64,000 nt of DNA, taken from a bacterium. Lineage in GTDB: Bacteria > Planctomycetota > Planctomycetia > Pirellulales > Pirellulaceae. The notes under the pieces are model-generated. The model was not told where the DNA came from. It saw nothing but the letters and a program-made list of their open reading frames with translations, and did not search any database. This document shows, piece after piece, positions 24,305 through 32,915 of this stretch. The stretch lies in the NCBI GenBank assembly GCA_016124445.1, contig WGNR01000020.1, forward strand, positions 248,001 through 312,000, in the 5' to 3' direction. Numbering within the stretch: position 1 is the stretch's first letter; each line of letters opens with the position of its first letter. The position numbers and the translations under genes are program-made.

Positions 24305-26281
24305 ATGAACATCCTTGCCTTACTGCGTGATCGATTTAAGCCCGTGTTGGAATCGATGTCGGACGATGTCGGACCGCTGCTCGAGATGATCCGTCCGACT
24401 GGCGATCCAAAGTTTGGTGATTACCAGGCCAACTTTGCGATGGGACTGGCAAAGAAGGTTGATAAGAAACCACGCGACCTGGCTGCGGAAGTTGTCGAAA
24501 CGGTCAAGCTAGACGATCTCTGTGAAACACCCGAGGTCGCCGGGCCTGGCTTCATCAATTTGAAGCTGCGCGATGATTGGCTGCAGCAACAGTTGATGAT
24601 CGCCAAAGACGACCCGCGGGTTGGTATCGAGAAAGTTGCCGAGCCAAAGACGTACATCGTCGATTACTCTTCCCCCAACGTCGCCAAGCCGATGCATGTT
24701 GGTCACATCCGCAGCACCGTGATCGGCGATGCCCTGTGCCGAACTTTGAAGTTCATGGGGCACACGGCGATCAGCGACAATCACCTGGGCGACTGGGGAA
24801 CCCAGTTCGGGATGATCATCTACGGCTACAAGCACTTCTCCGATGCCGATGCGTACAAGCAAGCCCCGGTGCCGGAGCTTTCGCGAATCTATCGCGTCGT
24901 CCGGGGGCTGATGGATTACTTCGACGCCAAGCAGTCGCTGCCGACCCTGGAAGACAAACTGCAAGAGCGCAAGCACGAACTGGCTGCCCTCGAAGCAACC
25001 GCAGAGCCAAAAGAAAAGGCAGAAGCGAAGAAGTATCGCAAAGAGATCGGCCGGCTCCAGTCGCAAATTAAAGAGGTCACCGAAGAGATCGAGTCGACCC
25101 AGGCCAAGATCGCCAAGACCGACGATTCGCCCGAGATGAGCAAGCTGGCCGCCGAGCACGCACATATCGCTTCGGCCGTACTGCAGGAAACAGCCAAGCT
25201 GCACGAAGGAGATGCCGAGAACCTGGCTCTCTGGAAAGAGTTTTTGCCCTACTGTGAAGATGAAATCAAACGAGTCTATCAGCGGCTCGGTGTCACGTTC
25301 GATCATCAACTGGGCGAAAGTTTTTATCACGATCAGTTGGCTGGTGTCGTCGAAGACTTCGAGAAACTCGGCCTCGCGAGAGAATCGGAAGGAGCAACTT
25401 GCGTCTTTCTCGATGGCTTCAAAGCTCCGATGATCATCCGCAAGCGGGACGGTGCGTTTCTCTACTCGACCACCGACCTGGCCACGATTAAGTACCGCAT
25501 GCAGGAGTGGAAGCCTGACGCGATTCTGTACGTGGTCGACTTCCGCCAGGGAGATCACTTCGACAAGCTATTCGCCGCCACACGCCTTTGGGGTTATAGC
25601 GATATCGAACTGAAGCATGTCAGCTTCGGCACGGTGATGGGGGACGACGGCAAGCCGTTCAAGACGCGATCGGGCGATACGGTTGGGCTGGAAGGTCTGC
25701 TGGACGAAGCGGTGGCCCGAGCACTGAAGGTGGTCAACGAGCAAGCCGACAAGTCGCCTGAGGGGGCATCGCTGAGCGAGGAATATCGTCGCCGGATTTC
25801 GGAAATCGTCGGTATCGCCTCGCTGAAATATGGCGACCTGTCACAGAACCGAGAATCGGACTACAAGTTCAGCTACGACAAAATGCTCGCGCTCAACGGC
25901 AATACTTCCACCTACATGCAGTACGCCTACGCTCGGGTACAAAGCATTTTCCGAAAAGGGAACATCGACATCGCCGCGCTGCGGGAAAGTTCCGCCGCGA
26001 TCAGTCTCGAGCATCCGGCCGAGCGACAATTGGCGGTCGCGATCCTGCGGTTTTCCGAGGGGTTAGACGATGTGCTGATCGATTATCGCCCCAACTATCT
26101 GACGAATTACCTGTTCGAACAACTCGCCAAGTCGTACAGCAGTTTCTACGACCAATGCAAAGTGCTGGAGGCAGGCAGTGAAGAGCTCAAGAATAGTCGG
26201 CTATTGCTTTGCGATTTAACGGCTCGGGTGATACAACAAGGCCTGAAGCTTTTGGGAATCGATACCGTCGAAAAGATGTAA
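24305..26281 (+). CDS. argS: Arginyl-tRNA synthetase with an inserted coiled coil
   Basis: Class I synthetase charging tRNA-Arg. Visible are the N-terminal Add-1 domain, the HIGH-type site SSPNVAKPMHVGHIRSTVIG, the KMSK-equivalent DGKPFKTRSGDTV and the C-terminal DALR anticodon domain ending LLGIDTVEKM. The 658 residues exceed the usual 550-590. The surplus is mostly a charged helical segment at about 215-300 (LQERKHELAALEATAEPKEK onward) that predicts as a coiled coil within the catalytic region. The methyltransferase gene follows after 15 bases. Confidence 0.95.
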   Translation: MNILALLRDRFKPVLESMSDDVGPLLEMIRPTGDPKFGDYQANFAMGLAKKVDKKPRDLAAEVVETVKLDDLCETPEVAGPGFINLKLRDDWLQQQLMIAKDDPRVGIEKVAEPKTYIVDYSSPNVAKPMHVGHIRSTVIGDALCRTLKFMGHTAISDNHLGDWGTQFGMIIYGYKHFSDADAYKQAPVPELSRIYRVVRGLMDYFDAKQSLPTLEDKLQERKHELAALEATAEPKEKAEAKKYRKEIGRLQSQIKEVTEEIESTQAKIAKTDDSPEMSKLAAEHAHIASAVLQETAKLHEGDAENLALWKEFLPYCEDEIKRVYQRLGVTFDHQLGESFYHDQLAGVVEDFEKLGLARESEGATCVFLDGFKAPMIIRKRDGAFLYSTTDLATIKYRMQEWKPDAILYVVDFRQGDHFDKLFAATRLWGYSDIELKHVSFGTVMGDDGKPFKTRSGDTVGLEGLLDEAVARALKVVNEQADKSPEGASLSEEYRRRISEIVGIASLKYGDLSQNRESDYKFSYDKMLALNGNTSTYMQYAYARVQSIFRKGNIDIAALRESSAAISLEHPAERQLAVAILRFSEGLDDVLIDYRPNYLTNYLFEQLAKSYSSFYDQCKVLEAGSEELKNSRLLLCDLTARVIQQGLKLLGIDTVEKM

Positions 26282-26296
26282 TCGCCGGGGAGCAGC

Positions 26297-27208
26297 ATGC
26301 CAGGGAAGGTTTCTAAGAAGGCGAAGAGCCAGCTTGAGCTCAATTCGGTCTATCACGGGCACGCACGCGATGTGCTCAAGACGTTTCCGGAGGAAACGAT
26401 CGACTGCGTGGTGACCAGCCCGCCTTACTTTCAGCAGCGCAATTACGACGGCGAAGATCAGATCGGCCAGGAGACTTCGCCCGAAGAGTACGTGAGAAGC
26501 CTGGTTGATGTCTTCGCGGAAGTTCGTCGGTCACTCAAATCGACCGGCGCTTTGTGGCTGGTGCTGGGAGACAAATACCTCGACGGCGAACTGCTGGGTT
26601 TGCCATGGCAAGTGGCGCTTGCGCTGCGGGCCGATGGTTGGAAGTTGCGGAGCGACATCATCTGGCACAAGCCGAACGCGATGCCCAGCAGCGTGAAGAC
26701 CCGACCGACGACCGATCACGAGTATGTCTTTCTGCTGGTGAAAAACAACCAGTACTTCTACGACGCCGATGCCATTCGCGAGCCGCACGTCACCTTCAGC
26801 GAGAACAGCAAGATGAAGGGGGGCCGCAATCACTTCCATCGCCGCGGTAGCACGCCGGAAGCTGGCAAGAATGGTGGCAGCAGTAACCTGCACGATGCCC
26901 GCTGGGATCAGGCCTTTCATCCCAAGGGACGCAATAAGCGAACCGTCTGGTCGATCTCGCTCTCGAAATTCCGCGACGCCCACTTCGCCGTCTTCCCTGA
27001 GTCGCTGGTCGAAACCTGCATCAACGCGACTTGCCCGGCCGATGGCGTCGTACTCGATCCCTTTCTGGGAAGCGGCACCACGGCAGTCGTCGCCCAGCGA
27101 CTGGGCCGCAGCTATGTTGGCATCGACCAGTCGCTTAAATACGTCGAGATGGCCCAAGGACGTTTGGCGGATACGAAGAGTCGCCAGCGAAGTCTCAACC
27201 TCAGTTAG
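26297..27208 (+). CDS. Orphan type II DNA methyltransferase (N4-cytosine or N6-adenine)
   Basis: A 303-residue beta-group methyltransferase: catalytic motif IV TSPPYF at residues 40-45 near the N-terminus, and the SAM-binding motif I DPFLGSGTTAVVAQRLGRSY near the C-terminus. SPPY is commonest in N4-cytosine enzymes but occurs in N6-adenine ones, so the modified base is undecided. No restriction endonuclease gene is adjacent, so it is an orphan, possibly regulatory or protective. It lies 15 bases after argS. The stop is followed directly by repeat copy 3. Confidence 0.88.
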   Translation: MPGKVSKKAKSQLELNSVYHGHARDVLKTFPEETIDCVVTSPPYFQQRNYDGEDQIGQETSPEEYVRSLVDVFAEVRRSLKSTGALWLVLGDKYLDGELLGLPWQVALALRADGWKLRSDIIWHKPNAMPSSVKTRPTTDHEYVFLLVKNNQYFYDADAIREPHVTFSENSKMKGGRNHFHRRGSTPEAGKNGGSSNLHDARWDQAFHPKGRNKRTVWSISLSKFRDAHFAVFPESLVETCINATCPADGVVLDPFLGSGTTAVVAQRLGRSYVGIDQSLKYVEMAQGRLADTKSRQRSLNLS

Positions 27209-27210
27209 CT

Positions 27211-27309
27211 GTAGGGTGTCAGAAGCGAAGAGCATCGCACCAAATGCGGTATCCAACCTTGAAAGATGGTGCGATCCGTTCGGCTTTCGCCTCACTTCTC
27301 ACACCCTAC
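27211..27309. repeat. Dispersed palindromic repeat, copy 3 (inverted)
   Basis: GTAGGGTGTCAG at one end and ACACCCTAC at the other enclose CGCACC, the central CCAAATGCGGTATCCAACC and GGTGCG. The centre is the reverse complement of that in copies 1 and 2. The end at 27306-27308 supplies the TAG stop of the next minus-strand gene. Confidence 0.85.
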
Positions 27310-27731
27310 GAATTCGCGTTTTCTCGACGGGGCGATGGGAAGAACGCGATCCAGATAAGGGCGCCGATGATGGATACGACTACGCTCACCAGCAATGGGA
27401 GACTGTCATATGCACGAGATGCCGCGAAGTCTTCCAGGTACAAATACCATCGGCGGGGAACAGGCGAAGCATAAAAAACCGGGGTGAAGGTCAGGCCGAC
27501 TGCCAGGCCGATCAGGCAGCAAATCAGAGCTTTGCGTCGCGGCTGGATGATTCCGATGGCGAAGATAGCCAGCATGATCCCGGGCAGCAACTGCAAGTAT
27601 GGCAACAAGCCAAGGATGATCGAGACGCGAAAGATGGCGAAGAGCCCCAGTCCGATCGAGACGATGGCCAACTTCAAAAGCGGTGTGGTCCAGTCAACGG
27701 GGCTTCTTGGTTCGGTCGCTTCAAAATCCAT
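27306..27731 (-). CDS. Four-helix membrane protein, unknown
   Basis: A 141-residue hydrophobic protein with helices around AIVSIGLGLFAIFRVSIILG, LLPGIMLAIFAIGII, ALICCLIGLAVGL and LLVSVVVSIIGALIWIAFF. No conserved motif or family is recognised. Its stop codon lies in the terminal CCCTAC of repeat copy 3, so the repeat has probably set the C-terminus. It is moderately likely to be a real gene. Confidence 0.65.
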   Translation of the reverse strand: MDFEATEPRSPVDWTTPLLKLAIVSIGLGLFAIFRVSIILGLLPYLQLLPGIMLAIFAIGIIQPRRKALICCLIGLAVGLTFTPVFYASPVPRRWYLYLEDFAASRAYDSLPLLVSVVVSIIGALIWIAFFPSPRRENANS

Positions 27732-27817
27732 GGTGCCGGCCTCGCATGCAGAGAAGAGTTAATCTTATCTGTATTGTCTCAAGACGATTTCATTCCGGCA
27801 ACGAATTTGCGACCGTT

Positions 27818-28954
27818 CTAGTTGACCGGTTTGGCGACCGGAATCTTGATCTTCGCCGGATCGAGCACCACATGCTTGATTGTTTCGCGGCGGTAAGTGT
27901 AGGTGATGTGCACCTTGCCGTCGGAGGTTTGAATGACTGCCGGATACGAGTACTCGCCCGGTTGTCGTTCAAGCGTTAGGACCGGGTGCCATTTCTGGCC
28001 ATCTTCCGACATGGCAACGTTCAGCATGTTGCGGCCGGCGGGGAAATCGCCGTTGCGAACCGTGTGGTTGTAAACCAACAGCTGACGCCCATCGGCCAAA
28101 GTCACGGCGTCGGTCGCGGAGTTGGGATTGGGCAGCTCGGTGGCCGAGAACGAGGTCCAGGTCTTGCCTTGATCGTTGGACCAGGCGGTTGCCAGGACGT
28201 TCTCGCGGGTACGGCAAAGGATCTGCATCTTGCCATCGGCATAGGTCAGAATGCTCGGCTGGATCGTGTTGAACATGCTGGCGTCGTTGATCGGCCCGAT
28301 CACTTCCCAGGTTTTGCCCAGGTCTTTGGTTACCTCGAAGTGCGCTCGCCAGCCTTTGTGCTCGGTGCTGGAAGGGCAGATGATCGTGCCATCGGCCAGT
28401 TGAATCGGTTTGTTGCGGACTGGGCCGAGCAGGTTGCCGATTGCTTTGTCTTCGCCCAGCCGCTTCGGTTCGGACCAGGTCGCGCCGTTGTCGGACGAAG
28501 TGGTCAGCATGCCCCACCAGCGGCTCGGACTCGGGCCAACCTTGTAGAACAGCATCAATGGGCCTTCCTTCGGCTGAAACAGGACCGGGTTCCAGGTCGG
28601 ATAGCGGGTCTCGTCCGATTGGACGCCGTTGACGACTTCGATGGGGTCGGTCCAACCTTGGCTGGTTTTGCGCGACAGCCAAATTCCGACGTCGGGATTC
28701 TTTTCCGCCGTCCCGCCAAACCAAGCTGCGACCAAGCCATTGGGCGTTTCCACGATGGTGGAAGCATGGCACTGCGGGGTCGGCGAGTTATCCGCGGGAT
28801 AGATGAACTCGGAAGTCACCATCGCCGGATTGTCCCCCTGGATCGGCGGCGGCAGCTTGGCCGATGGGGATTCGGCGGCCTGGCCGATGGCAGGTGCGTG
28901 GAGTAATCCGAAAAACAGGCCGATAGCAGCCCCTAGGATGATGTTCTTATTCAT
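27818..28954 (-). CDS. Secreted sialidase-family (BNR) protein
   Basis: A 378-residue exported protein. After a signal peptide (MNKNIILGAAIGLFFGLLHA) comes a six-bladed propeller of the sialidase superfamily, with Asp-box repeats such as SSDNGATWSEP, TKDLGKTWEVI and SNDQGKTWTSF. Planctomycetes have many such proteins, thought to help degrade sulfated or sialylated polysaccharides; here no sulfatase or other glycosidase is adjacent, so the substrate is unknown. ATG 28954 is preferred to the upstream 28969 because it starts the signal peptide. Confidence 0.85.
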   Translation of the reverse strand: MNKNIILGAAIGLFFGLLHAPAIGQAAESPSAKLPPPIQGDNPAMVTSEFIYPADNSPTPQCHASTIVETPNGLVAAWFGGTAEKNPDVGIWLSRKTSQGWTDPIEVVNGVQSDETRYPTWNPVLFQPKEGPLMLFYKVGPSPSRWWGMLTTSSDNGATWSEPKRLGEDKAIGNLLGPVRNKPIQLADGTIICPSSTEHKGWRAHFEVTKDLGKTWEVIGPINDASMFNTIQPSILTYADGKMQILCRTRENVLATAWSNDQGKTWTSFSATELPNPNSATDAVTLADGRQLLVYNHTVRNGDFPAGRNMLNVAMSEDGQKWHPVLTLERQPGEYSYPAVIQTSDGKVHITYTYRRETIKHVVLDPAKIKIPVAKPVN

Positions 28955-29140
28955 GGCGACGCCGAGCATTTGCGTTAACAGGAAAGCGAGGAGCCAATAA
29001 CGGCTAAGGTGAGAATCGCGAGCATTTGCGATTACTCAATAATCGGAAATTCGGCCTCCTGTGTCAAAGCGAATCGGTGAGGCAAAATTTTCCCGCCGAT
29101 TTCCCCAGGGCAAGCATACCTTGAAGGCAGTGCGCGCATG

Positions 29141-29177
29141 AAAAAACCCTCGGAGCGTTGCCGCATCCGAGGGTTTT
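29141..29177 (-). terminator. Rho-independent terminator of gapA
   Basis: AAAACCCTCGGA (29143-29154) and TCCGAGGGTTTT (29166-29177) form a perfect 12-bp stem. The A run at 29141-29146 gives a U tract on the minus-strand transcript, 25 bases after the gapA stop. Confidence 0.9.
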
Positions 29178-29201
29178 GATGATTTTGAGGCCACCAGGTG
29201 A

Positions 29202-30221
29202 TTACATCGCGCCCAGCGTTTTGACCAGGTCGGCGGTACGAGCCGAGTAGCCAGCTTCGTTGTCGTACCACGAGACGACCTTAACCAGCTTGTCGCTGAT
29301 CACGGCGGTGAACGGAGCCGCGAAGATCGAGCTGTGCGGATCGCCGATGATGTCGGACGAAACGATCGGGTCTTCGGTATAGCACAGAATACCCTTCATC
29401 GGGCCTTCAGCACCGGCCTTGATGGCGGCGTTGATTTCTTCGGCGGTTGCCGATTTGGCCAGATTGGCGGTCAGGTCGACCACGCTGCCGGTCGGAACCG
29501 GAACACGCATGGCGATACCAGTCAACTTGCCCTTGAGGGCCGGAATCACAAGGCCAACGGCCTTGGCGGCACCGGTCGAGGTTGGAATGATGTTCTGAGC
29601 GGCCGAACGAGCACGGTAAGGATCTTTGTGAGGCAGATCCAGCACGTTCTGGTCGTTCGTGTAGGCGTGGATGGTGGTCATCAGACCGCTTTCGATACCG
29701 AACGTATCGTTCAGGATCTTGGCAACCGGAGCCAGACAGTTGGTCGTGCAACTGGCGTTGGAAACGGTCGTCATGTCGGCGGTCAGTTCGCTATCGTTCA
29801 CGCCCAGAACGCAGGTCAGATCCGGAGCGTCCTTGGCCGGAGCCGACAGGACCACCTTGCGGGCACCAGCGTCCAGGTGCGAATCGTAGCCAGGCTTTTC
29901 AGCTGTCTTGCGACCGGTGAACACGCCGGTGCTTTCGATCACAACGTCGACACCCAGATCGCCCCAAGGCAGATTGGCTGGGTTGCGTTCTTCCAGAACC
30001 TTGATCTTCTTGCCGTTGACCGTCAGGCCTTCGCTATCGAAGTCGACGGTGCCAGGGAAGCGACGGTGCGTGCTGTCGTACTTCAGCAGCGTCGCGAGCA
30101 TTTGATTGTCGGTCAGGTCGTTGATCGCGACGACCTCGAATTCCTCAGGACGAGCGATCATGTTGCGGAACGTAAGCCGACCAATTCGTCCAAAACCGTT
30201 GATTGCAACCTTTACTGCCAC
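29202..30221 (-). CDS. gapA: Glyceraldehyde-3-phosphate dehydrogenase, type I
   Basis: Glycolytic enzyme converting glyceraldehyde-3-phosphate, phosphate and NAD+ to 1,3-bisphosphoglycerate. The 339-residue protein has the Rossmann start INGFGRIGRLTFRN, NAD-preferring Asp in AINDLTD, catalytic Cys158 in SNASCTTNCLAPV and base His185 in TIHAYTND. Length is normal. The opposite strand carries a 306-codon open frame, an effect of strongly biased codon choice, which points to high expression. A clean terminator follows. Confidence 0.97.
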   Translation of the reverse strand: MAVKVAINGFGRIGRLTFRNMIARPEEFEVVAINDLTDNQMLATLLKYDSTHRRFPGTVDFDSEGLTVNGKKIKVLEERNPANLPWGDLGVDVVIESTGVFTGRKTAEKPGYDSHLDAGARKVVLSAPAKDAPDLTCVLGVNDSELTADMTTVSNASCTTNCLAPVAKILNDTFGIESGLMTTIHAYTNDQNVLDLPHKDPYRARSAAQNIIPTSTGAAKAVGLVIPALKGKLTGIAMRVPVPTGSVVDLTANLAKSATAEEINAAIKAGAEGPMKGILCYTEDPIVSSDIIGDPHSSIFAAPFTAVISDKLVKVVSWYDNEAGYSARTADLVKTLGAM

Positions 30222-30748
30222 GGTACGTATTCTCCTGAGGGGGTAACTCGGTGAGCAGCGATCGTTTCGCCGCTATCTATGATCTGGGTAATTTCGATCT
30301 TTTGAGGATCGTCCTTCAGACATCTTCCCTGAAGATCGCGCCGAGTGGGGTGTGTCTCGGCGTTATAGCACGCATCCACGCGGTACCGAAGGGGGCACCG
30401 CTTTCGTGCTCAGAAGCTCTGGCGAAGCGCTGTGAGATTTTCTCAGAAACAAAGCAGACTTCTCCAGAGAAGGCGATTATACGGCCCCTTAAATTGATGC
30501 ACAAGCCGCCTAAGGGGATCATGGAAGAAGCGTCCGGGCGCGTCTCCTAGGGCCAGGATCGAGCCGGTAAGTCGCATCTTAGGTACAGAAAGATGCCTCA
30601 GATAAGAGCGAGCAGGGAAATTCCCCAGAATTTCATAAGGGGGTAAGAAATCCACCGCAGGCTCGTCAAGGGCGACAAGCCTGCGGTGGGAGCTTCGGTT
30701 GGCGAACAGTGGGGCGCTGAGTTTGAGGCTAACCGCGCTAATTAGTGC
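30222..30748. other. Non-coding region upstream of gapA with one strong hairpin
   Basis: About 525 bases with no credible gene. It should hold the gapA promoter. A 12-bp perfect stem, CCACCGCAGGCT (30652-30663) and AGCCTGCGGTGG (30678-30689), lies just beyond the end of the small gene at 30749 and may end its transcript, though it lacks a U tract. Confidence 0.5.
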
Positions 30749-30919
30749 TTAGTTTTCCAGGTGGATGTGAGAGGGGCCGACCAGCTTGTGCAGGCCGAAC
30801 AGAATAGCGACGACTGCGACCCAGGCCAGTGGATAAACCAGGATGCCAGGGCCGAGGATGATCGCACCTAACAGGCACCACATGGCAGCAATCGACGCCA
30901 ATATGGATAGCAATTTCAT
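30749..30919 (-). CDS. 56-residue hydrophobic membrane protein
   Basis: A short gene read from ATG at 30917-30919 to TAA at 30749-30751. The product begins MKLLSILASIAAMWCLLGAI, continues with a glycine/proline turn and a second hydrophobic stretch WVAVVAILFGL, and ends HKLVGPSHIHLEN, suggesting two membrane helices and a short polar tail. GGAG lies about 10 bases upstream. A longer frame starting at 30929 in another register has an unlikely composition. No family is recognised. It is supported by its coherent hydrophobic pattern, ribosome site and following hairpin. Confidence 0.65.
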   Translation of the reverse strand: MKLLSILASIAAMWCLLGAIILGPGILVYPLAWVAVVAILFGLHKLVGPSHIHLEN

Positions 30920-31214
30920 CGTGATTCATCTCCGTAATCAGGGATCATTCCCTTCCACTCCGTGGAAGGGACGGGTTGGCCATTTGGGGGAAGTATCGTC
31001 CTTTAGGGGTTTGTCTATGGTAATTATACGTCCAGGCTTAGTTTTTTTGCTAGAGAAATCTGCCCAGCAACTTGCGATTTAAATTGAGTGATTCCCCCAG
31101 AACTATGATCTCCGTGCGAATTTGTTACTGGAATCGCTGGGTTAACCCTCCCTGGGTCGGTTATCTTAGGCGGACACTTATCCAAACGGCCGAGCGACTT
31201 GAGGGAGCAGCACC

Positions 31215-32804
31215 ATGACCGACACCACGTCGAACGAAACCAACTCGACCGGTTCGCATGACAACAGCATGCGCGGGTTGATTCTGATTCTGGTGGGGAT
31301 CTTTCTGGGCGTCCTGCTGGGCCTGACTTATGGCCGATCGATGTGGTTGGCATCGGAAGGACCTGAAAAGCTGTTGACCCGGCTCGAAGCGACGATCGAG
31401 CAAAAGAAGAACGACGCCGCCAAGCTCCGCGACCAGGCCGACAAAGCCAAAGATCCGCAGGAAGTCCAGCGGCTTACCAAAGAGGCCGACCGGCTTGATG
31501 GCCAACTACCGACCATTCAGAAACGGATCGACGATACGAAGAAGATTGTCGCTCTGGTCGAAGCGGATAAGAAAGCAGGCAAACTGGGACTCGCGCAAAC
31601 GGTTTGGATCTTCTGTGAATTCTGCGGCGACCTGTTTCTACAGGTGCTCAAGTTACTGGTCATTCCCTTGGTGGTCACCAGCATGATCAGCGGGATCACG
31701 TCGCTGGGCGACATCCGCAAGATGGGCCGGGTCGGGCTGTCGACCATTTTGTATTACTTCGGCACCGGCTGCATCGCGGTCTTCATCGGCATCTTGCTGG
31801 TAATTGTGATCAAGCCAGGAGACTCGGCGGATGACACGTTCGCGTATCGCACCGAATCGGTCGAAGCGAAAGAAGGACAGACGACGATGGAAGTCTTCCT
31901 TGACGTCTTCCGAGGACGCGAAGGAGACCCAGGCAGCGGCATGTTTCCTTCCAATCTGTTTCTGGCGGCCACCAATACCAACGTGCTGGCGCTGATTGTC
32001 TTCGCGATTGTCTTTGGCGGATCGCTGACGACGCTAGGGGAAGAAGGGATGCTGGTAATCCGTTTCTTTAACGTTTGCAACGAAGCGGTGATGAAGATGG
32101 TGCATGCGGTGATGATGTTTGCGCCGGTCGGGATCTTCGGGCTGGTCTCTTCGAACATCGCCAAGAATGGCGGCGCGGCTGGTTTTCTTGAGCAATTGCA
32201 TGCCATCGGCTGGTACGTCGGGACGGTGATCATCGGGCTACTGCTCCACTCGATTGTCCTTTCGCTGCTGCTGGCCTTTTTGGGCAAACGTAATCCATTG
32301 ACCTACACGTTCAACTTGCTGCGGGCCTTGCTCACTTCGGTCAGCACGGCCAGCAGCGCGGCAACGCTGCCAGTCACGATGGAATGTGTCGAAGAAAACA
32401 ACAAGGTCTCGAACCGAGCCGCTTCGTTCGTGCTTCCGCTGGGGGCGACGATCAACATGGATGGCACCGCGCTGTATGAAGCGGTCGCCGTGATCTTCAT
32501 TTCGCAGACGCTGGGCATCGACCTGAGCTTTGCCGACTTGGTGATTATCTTTTTGACCGCTTCTCTGGCGGCCGTCGGTGCGGCAGGCATTCCGGAAGCT
32601 GGCCTCGTGACGATGGTGATCGTGTTGCAGGCTGTCGGGCTTCCACTGACCGGCATCGGGACGATCCTGGCAATCGACTGGTTCCTCGATCGACTAAGAA
32701 CGACGGTCAACGTTTACGGCGATGCGTGCGGTGCCGGAATCATCGATACGATGGTCGTGCAGAAGCAATCGCCCCCGCCAACGCCTGAACCAGCCCCGGC
32801 CTAA
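31215..32804 (+). CDS. Glutamate/dicarboxylate:cation symporter (DAACS family) with a coiled-coil insert
   Basis: A 529-residue secondary transporter. Family landmarks are the serine-rich loop STASSAATLPVTMECVE, NMDGTALYEAV in TM7, the second hairpin AAGIPEAGLVTMVIV and the TM8 substrate segment DWFLDRLRTTVNVYGDACGA. It likely takes up glutamate, aspartate or C4-dicarboxylates with Na+ or H+. Between TM1 and TM2 (about residues 50-125) lies a highly charged insertion with heptad spacing that typical GltP/DctA proteins of about 430 residues lack. The SSAATLP form is also seen in neutral amino-acid members. The C-terminus is proline-rich. Confidence 0.92.
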   Translation: MTDTTSNETNSTGSHDNSMRGLILILVGIFLGVLLGLTYGRSMWLASEGPEKLLTRLEATIEQKKNDAAKLRDQADKAKDPQEVQRLTKEADRLDGQLPTIQKRIDDTKKIVALVEADKKAGKLGLAQTVWIFCEFCGDLFLQVLKLLVIPLVVTSMISGITSLGDIRKMGRVGLSTILYYFGTGCIAVFIGILLVIVIKPGDSADDTFAYRTESVEAKEGQTTMEVFLDVFRGREGDPGSGMFPSNLFLAATNTNVLALIVFAIVFGGSLTTLGEEGMLVIRFFNVCNEAVMKMVHAVMMFAPVGIFGLVSSNIAKNGGAAGFLEQLHAIGWYVGTVIIGLLLHSIVLSLLLAFLGKRNPLTYTFNLLRALLTSVSTASSAATLPVTMECVEENNKVSNRAASFVLPLGATINMDGTALYEAVAVIFISQTLGIDLSFADLVIIFLTASLAAVGAAGIPEAGLVTMVIVLQAVGLPLTGIGTILAIDWFLDRLRTTVNVYGDACGAGIIDTMVVQKQSPPPTPEPAPA

Positions 32805-32817
32805 TAATCACAATATC

Positions 32818-32915
32818 GTAGGGTGCGAACAGAGAGGCGAAGCCGAACGTATCGCACCGTTGGATTGATGCTGGAAACCGCAGTTGGTGCGATGCGCTTC
32901 GCTGCTCGCACCCTA
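32818..32915. repeat. Dispersed palindromic repeat, copy 4
   Basis: GTAGGGTGCGA and CTCGCACCCTA outer arms, CGCACC and GGTGCG inner arms; the centre (GTTGGATTGATGCTGGAAAC) is more diverged than in copies 1-3. The final CTA (32913-32915) is the stop codon of the next minus-strand gene. Confidence 0.85.

Noticed and set aside
24509..25558. 349-codon frame antisense to argS
   Set aside because: argS is unambiguous; the antisense protein has no known fold and no ribosome site.
29334..30254. 306-codon frame antisense to gapA
   Set aside because: gapA on the other strand has every catalytic motif; the antisense frame has none.
30738..30929. 63-codon minus-strand frame
   Set aside because: A different register of the same stretch gives a coherent two-helix membrane protein (30749-30919), which is preferred.
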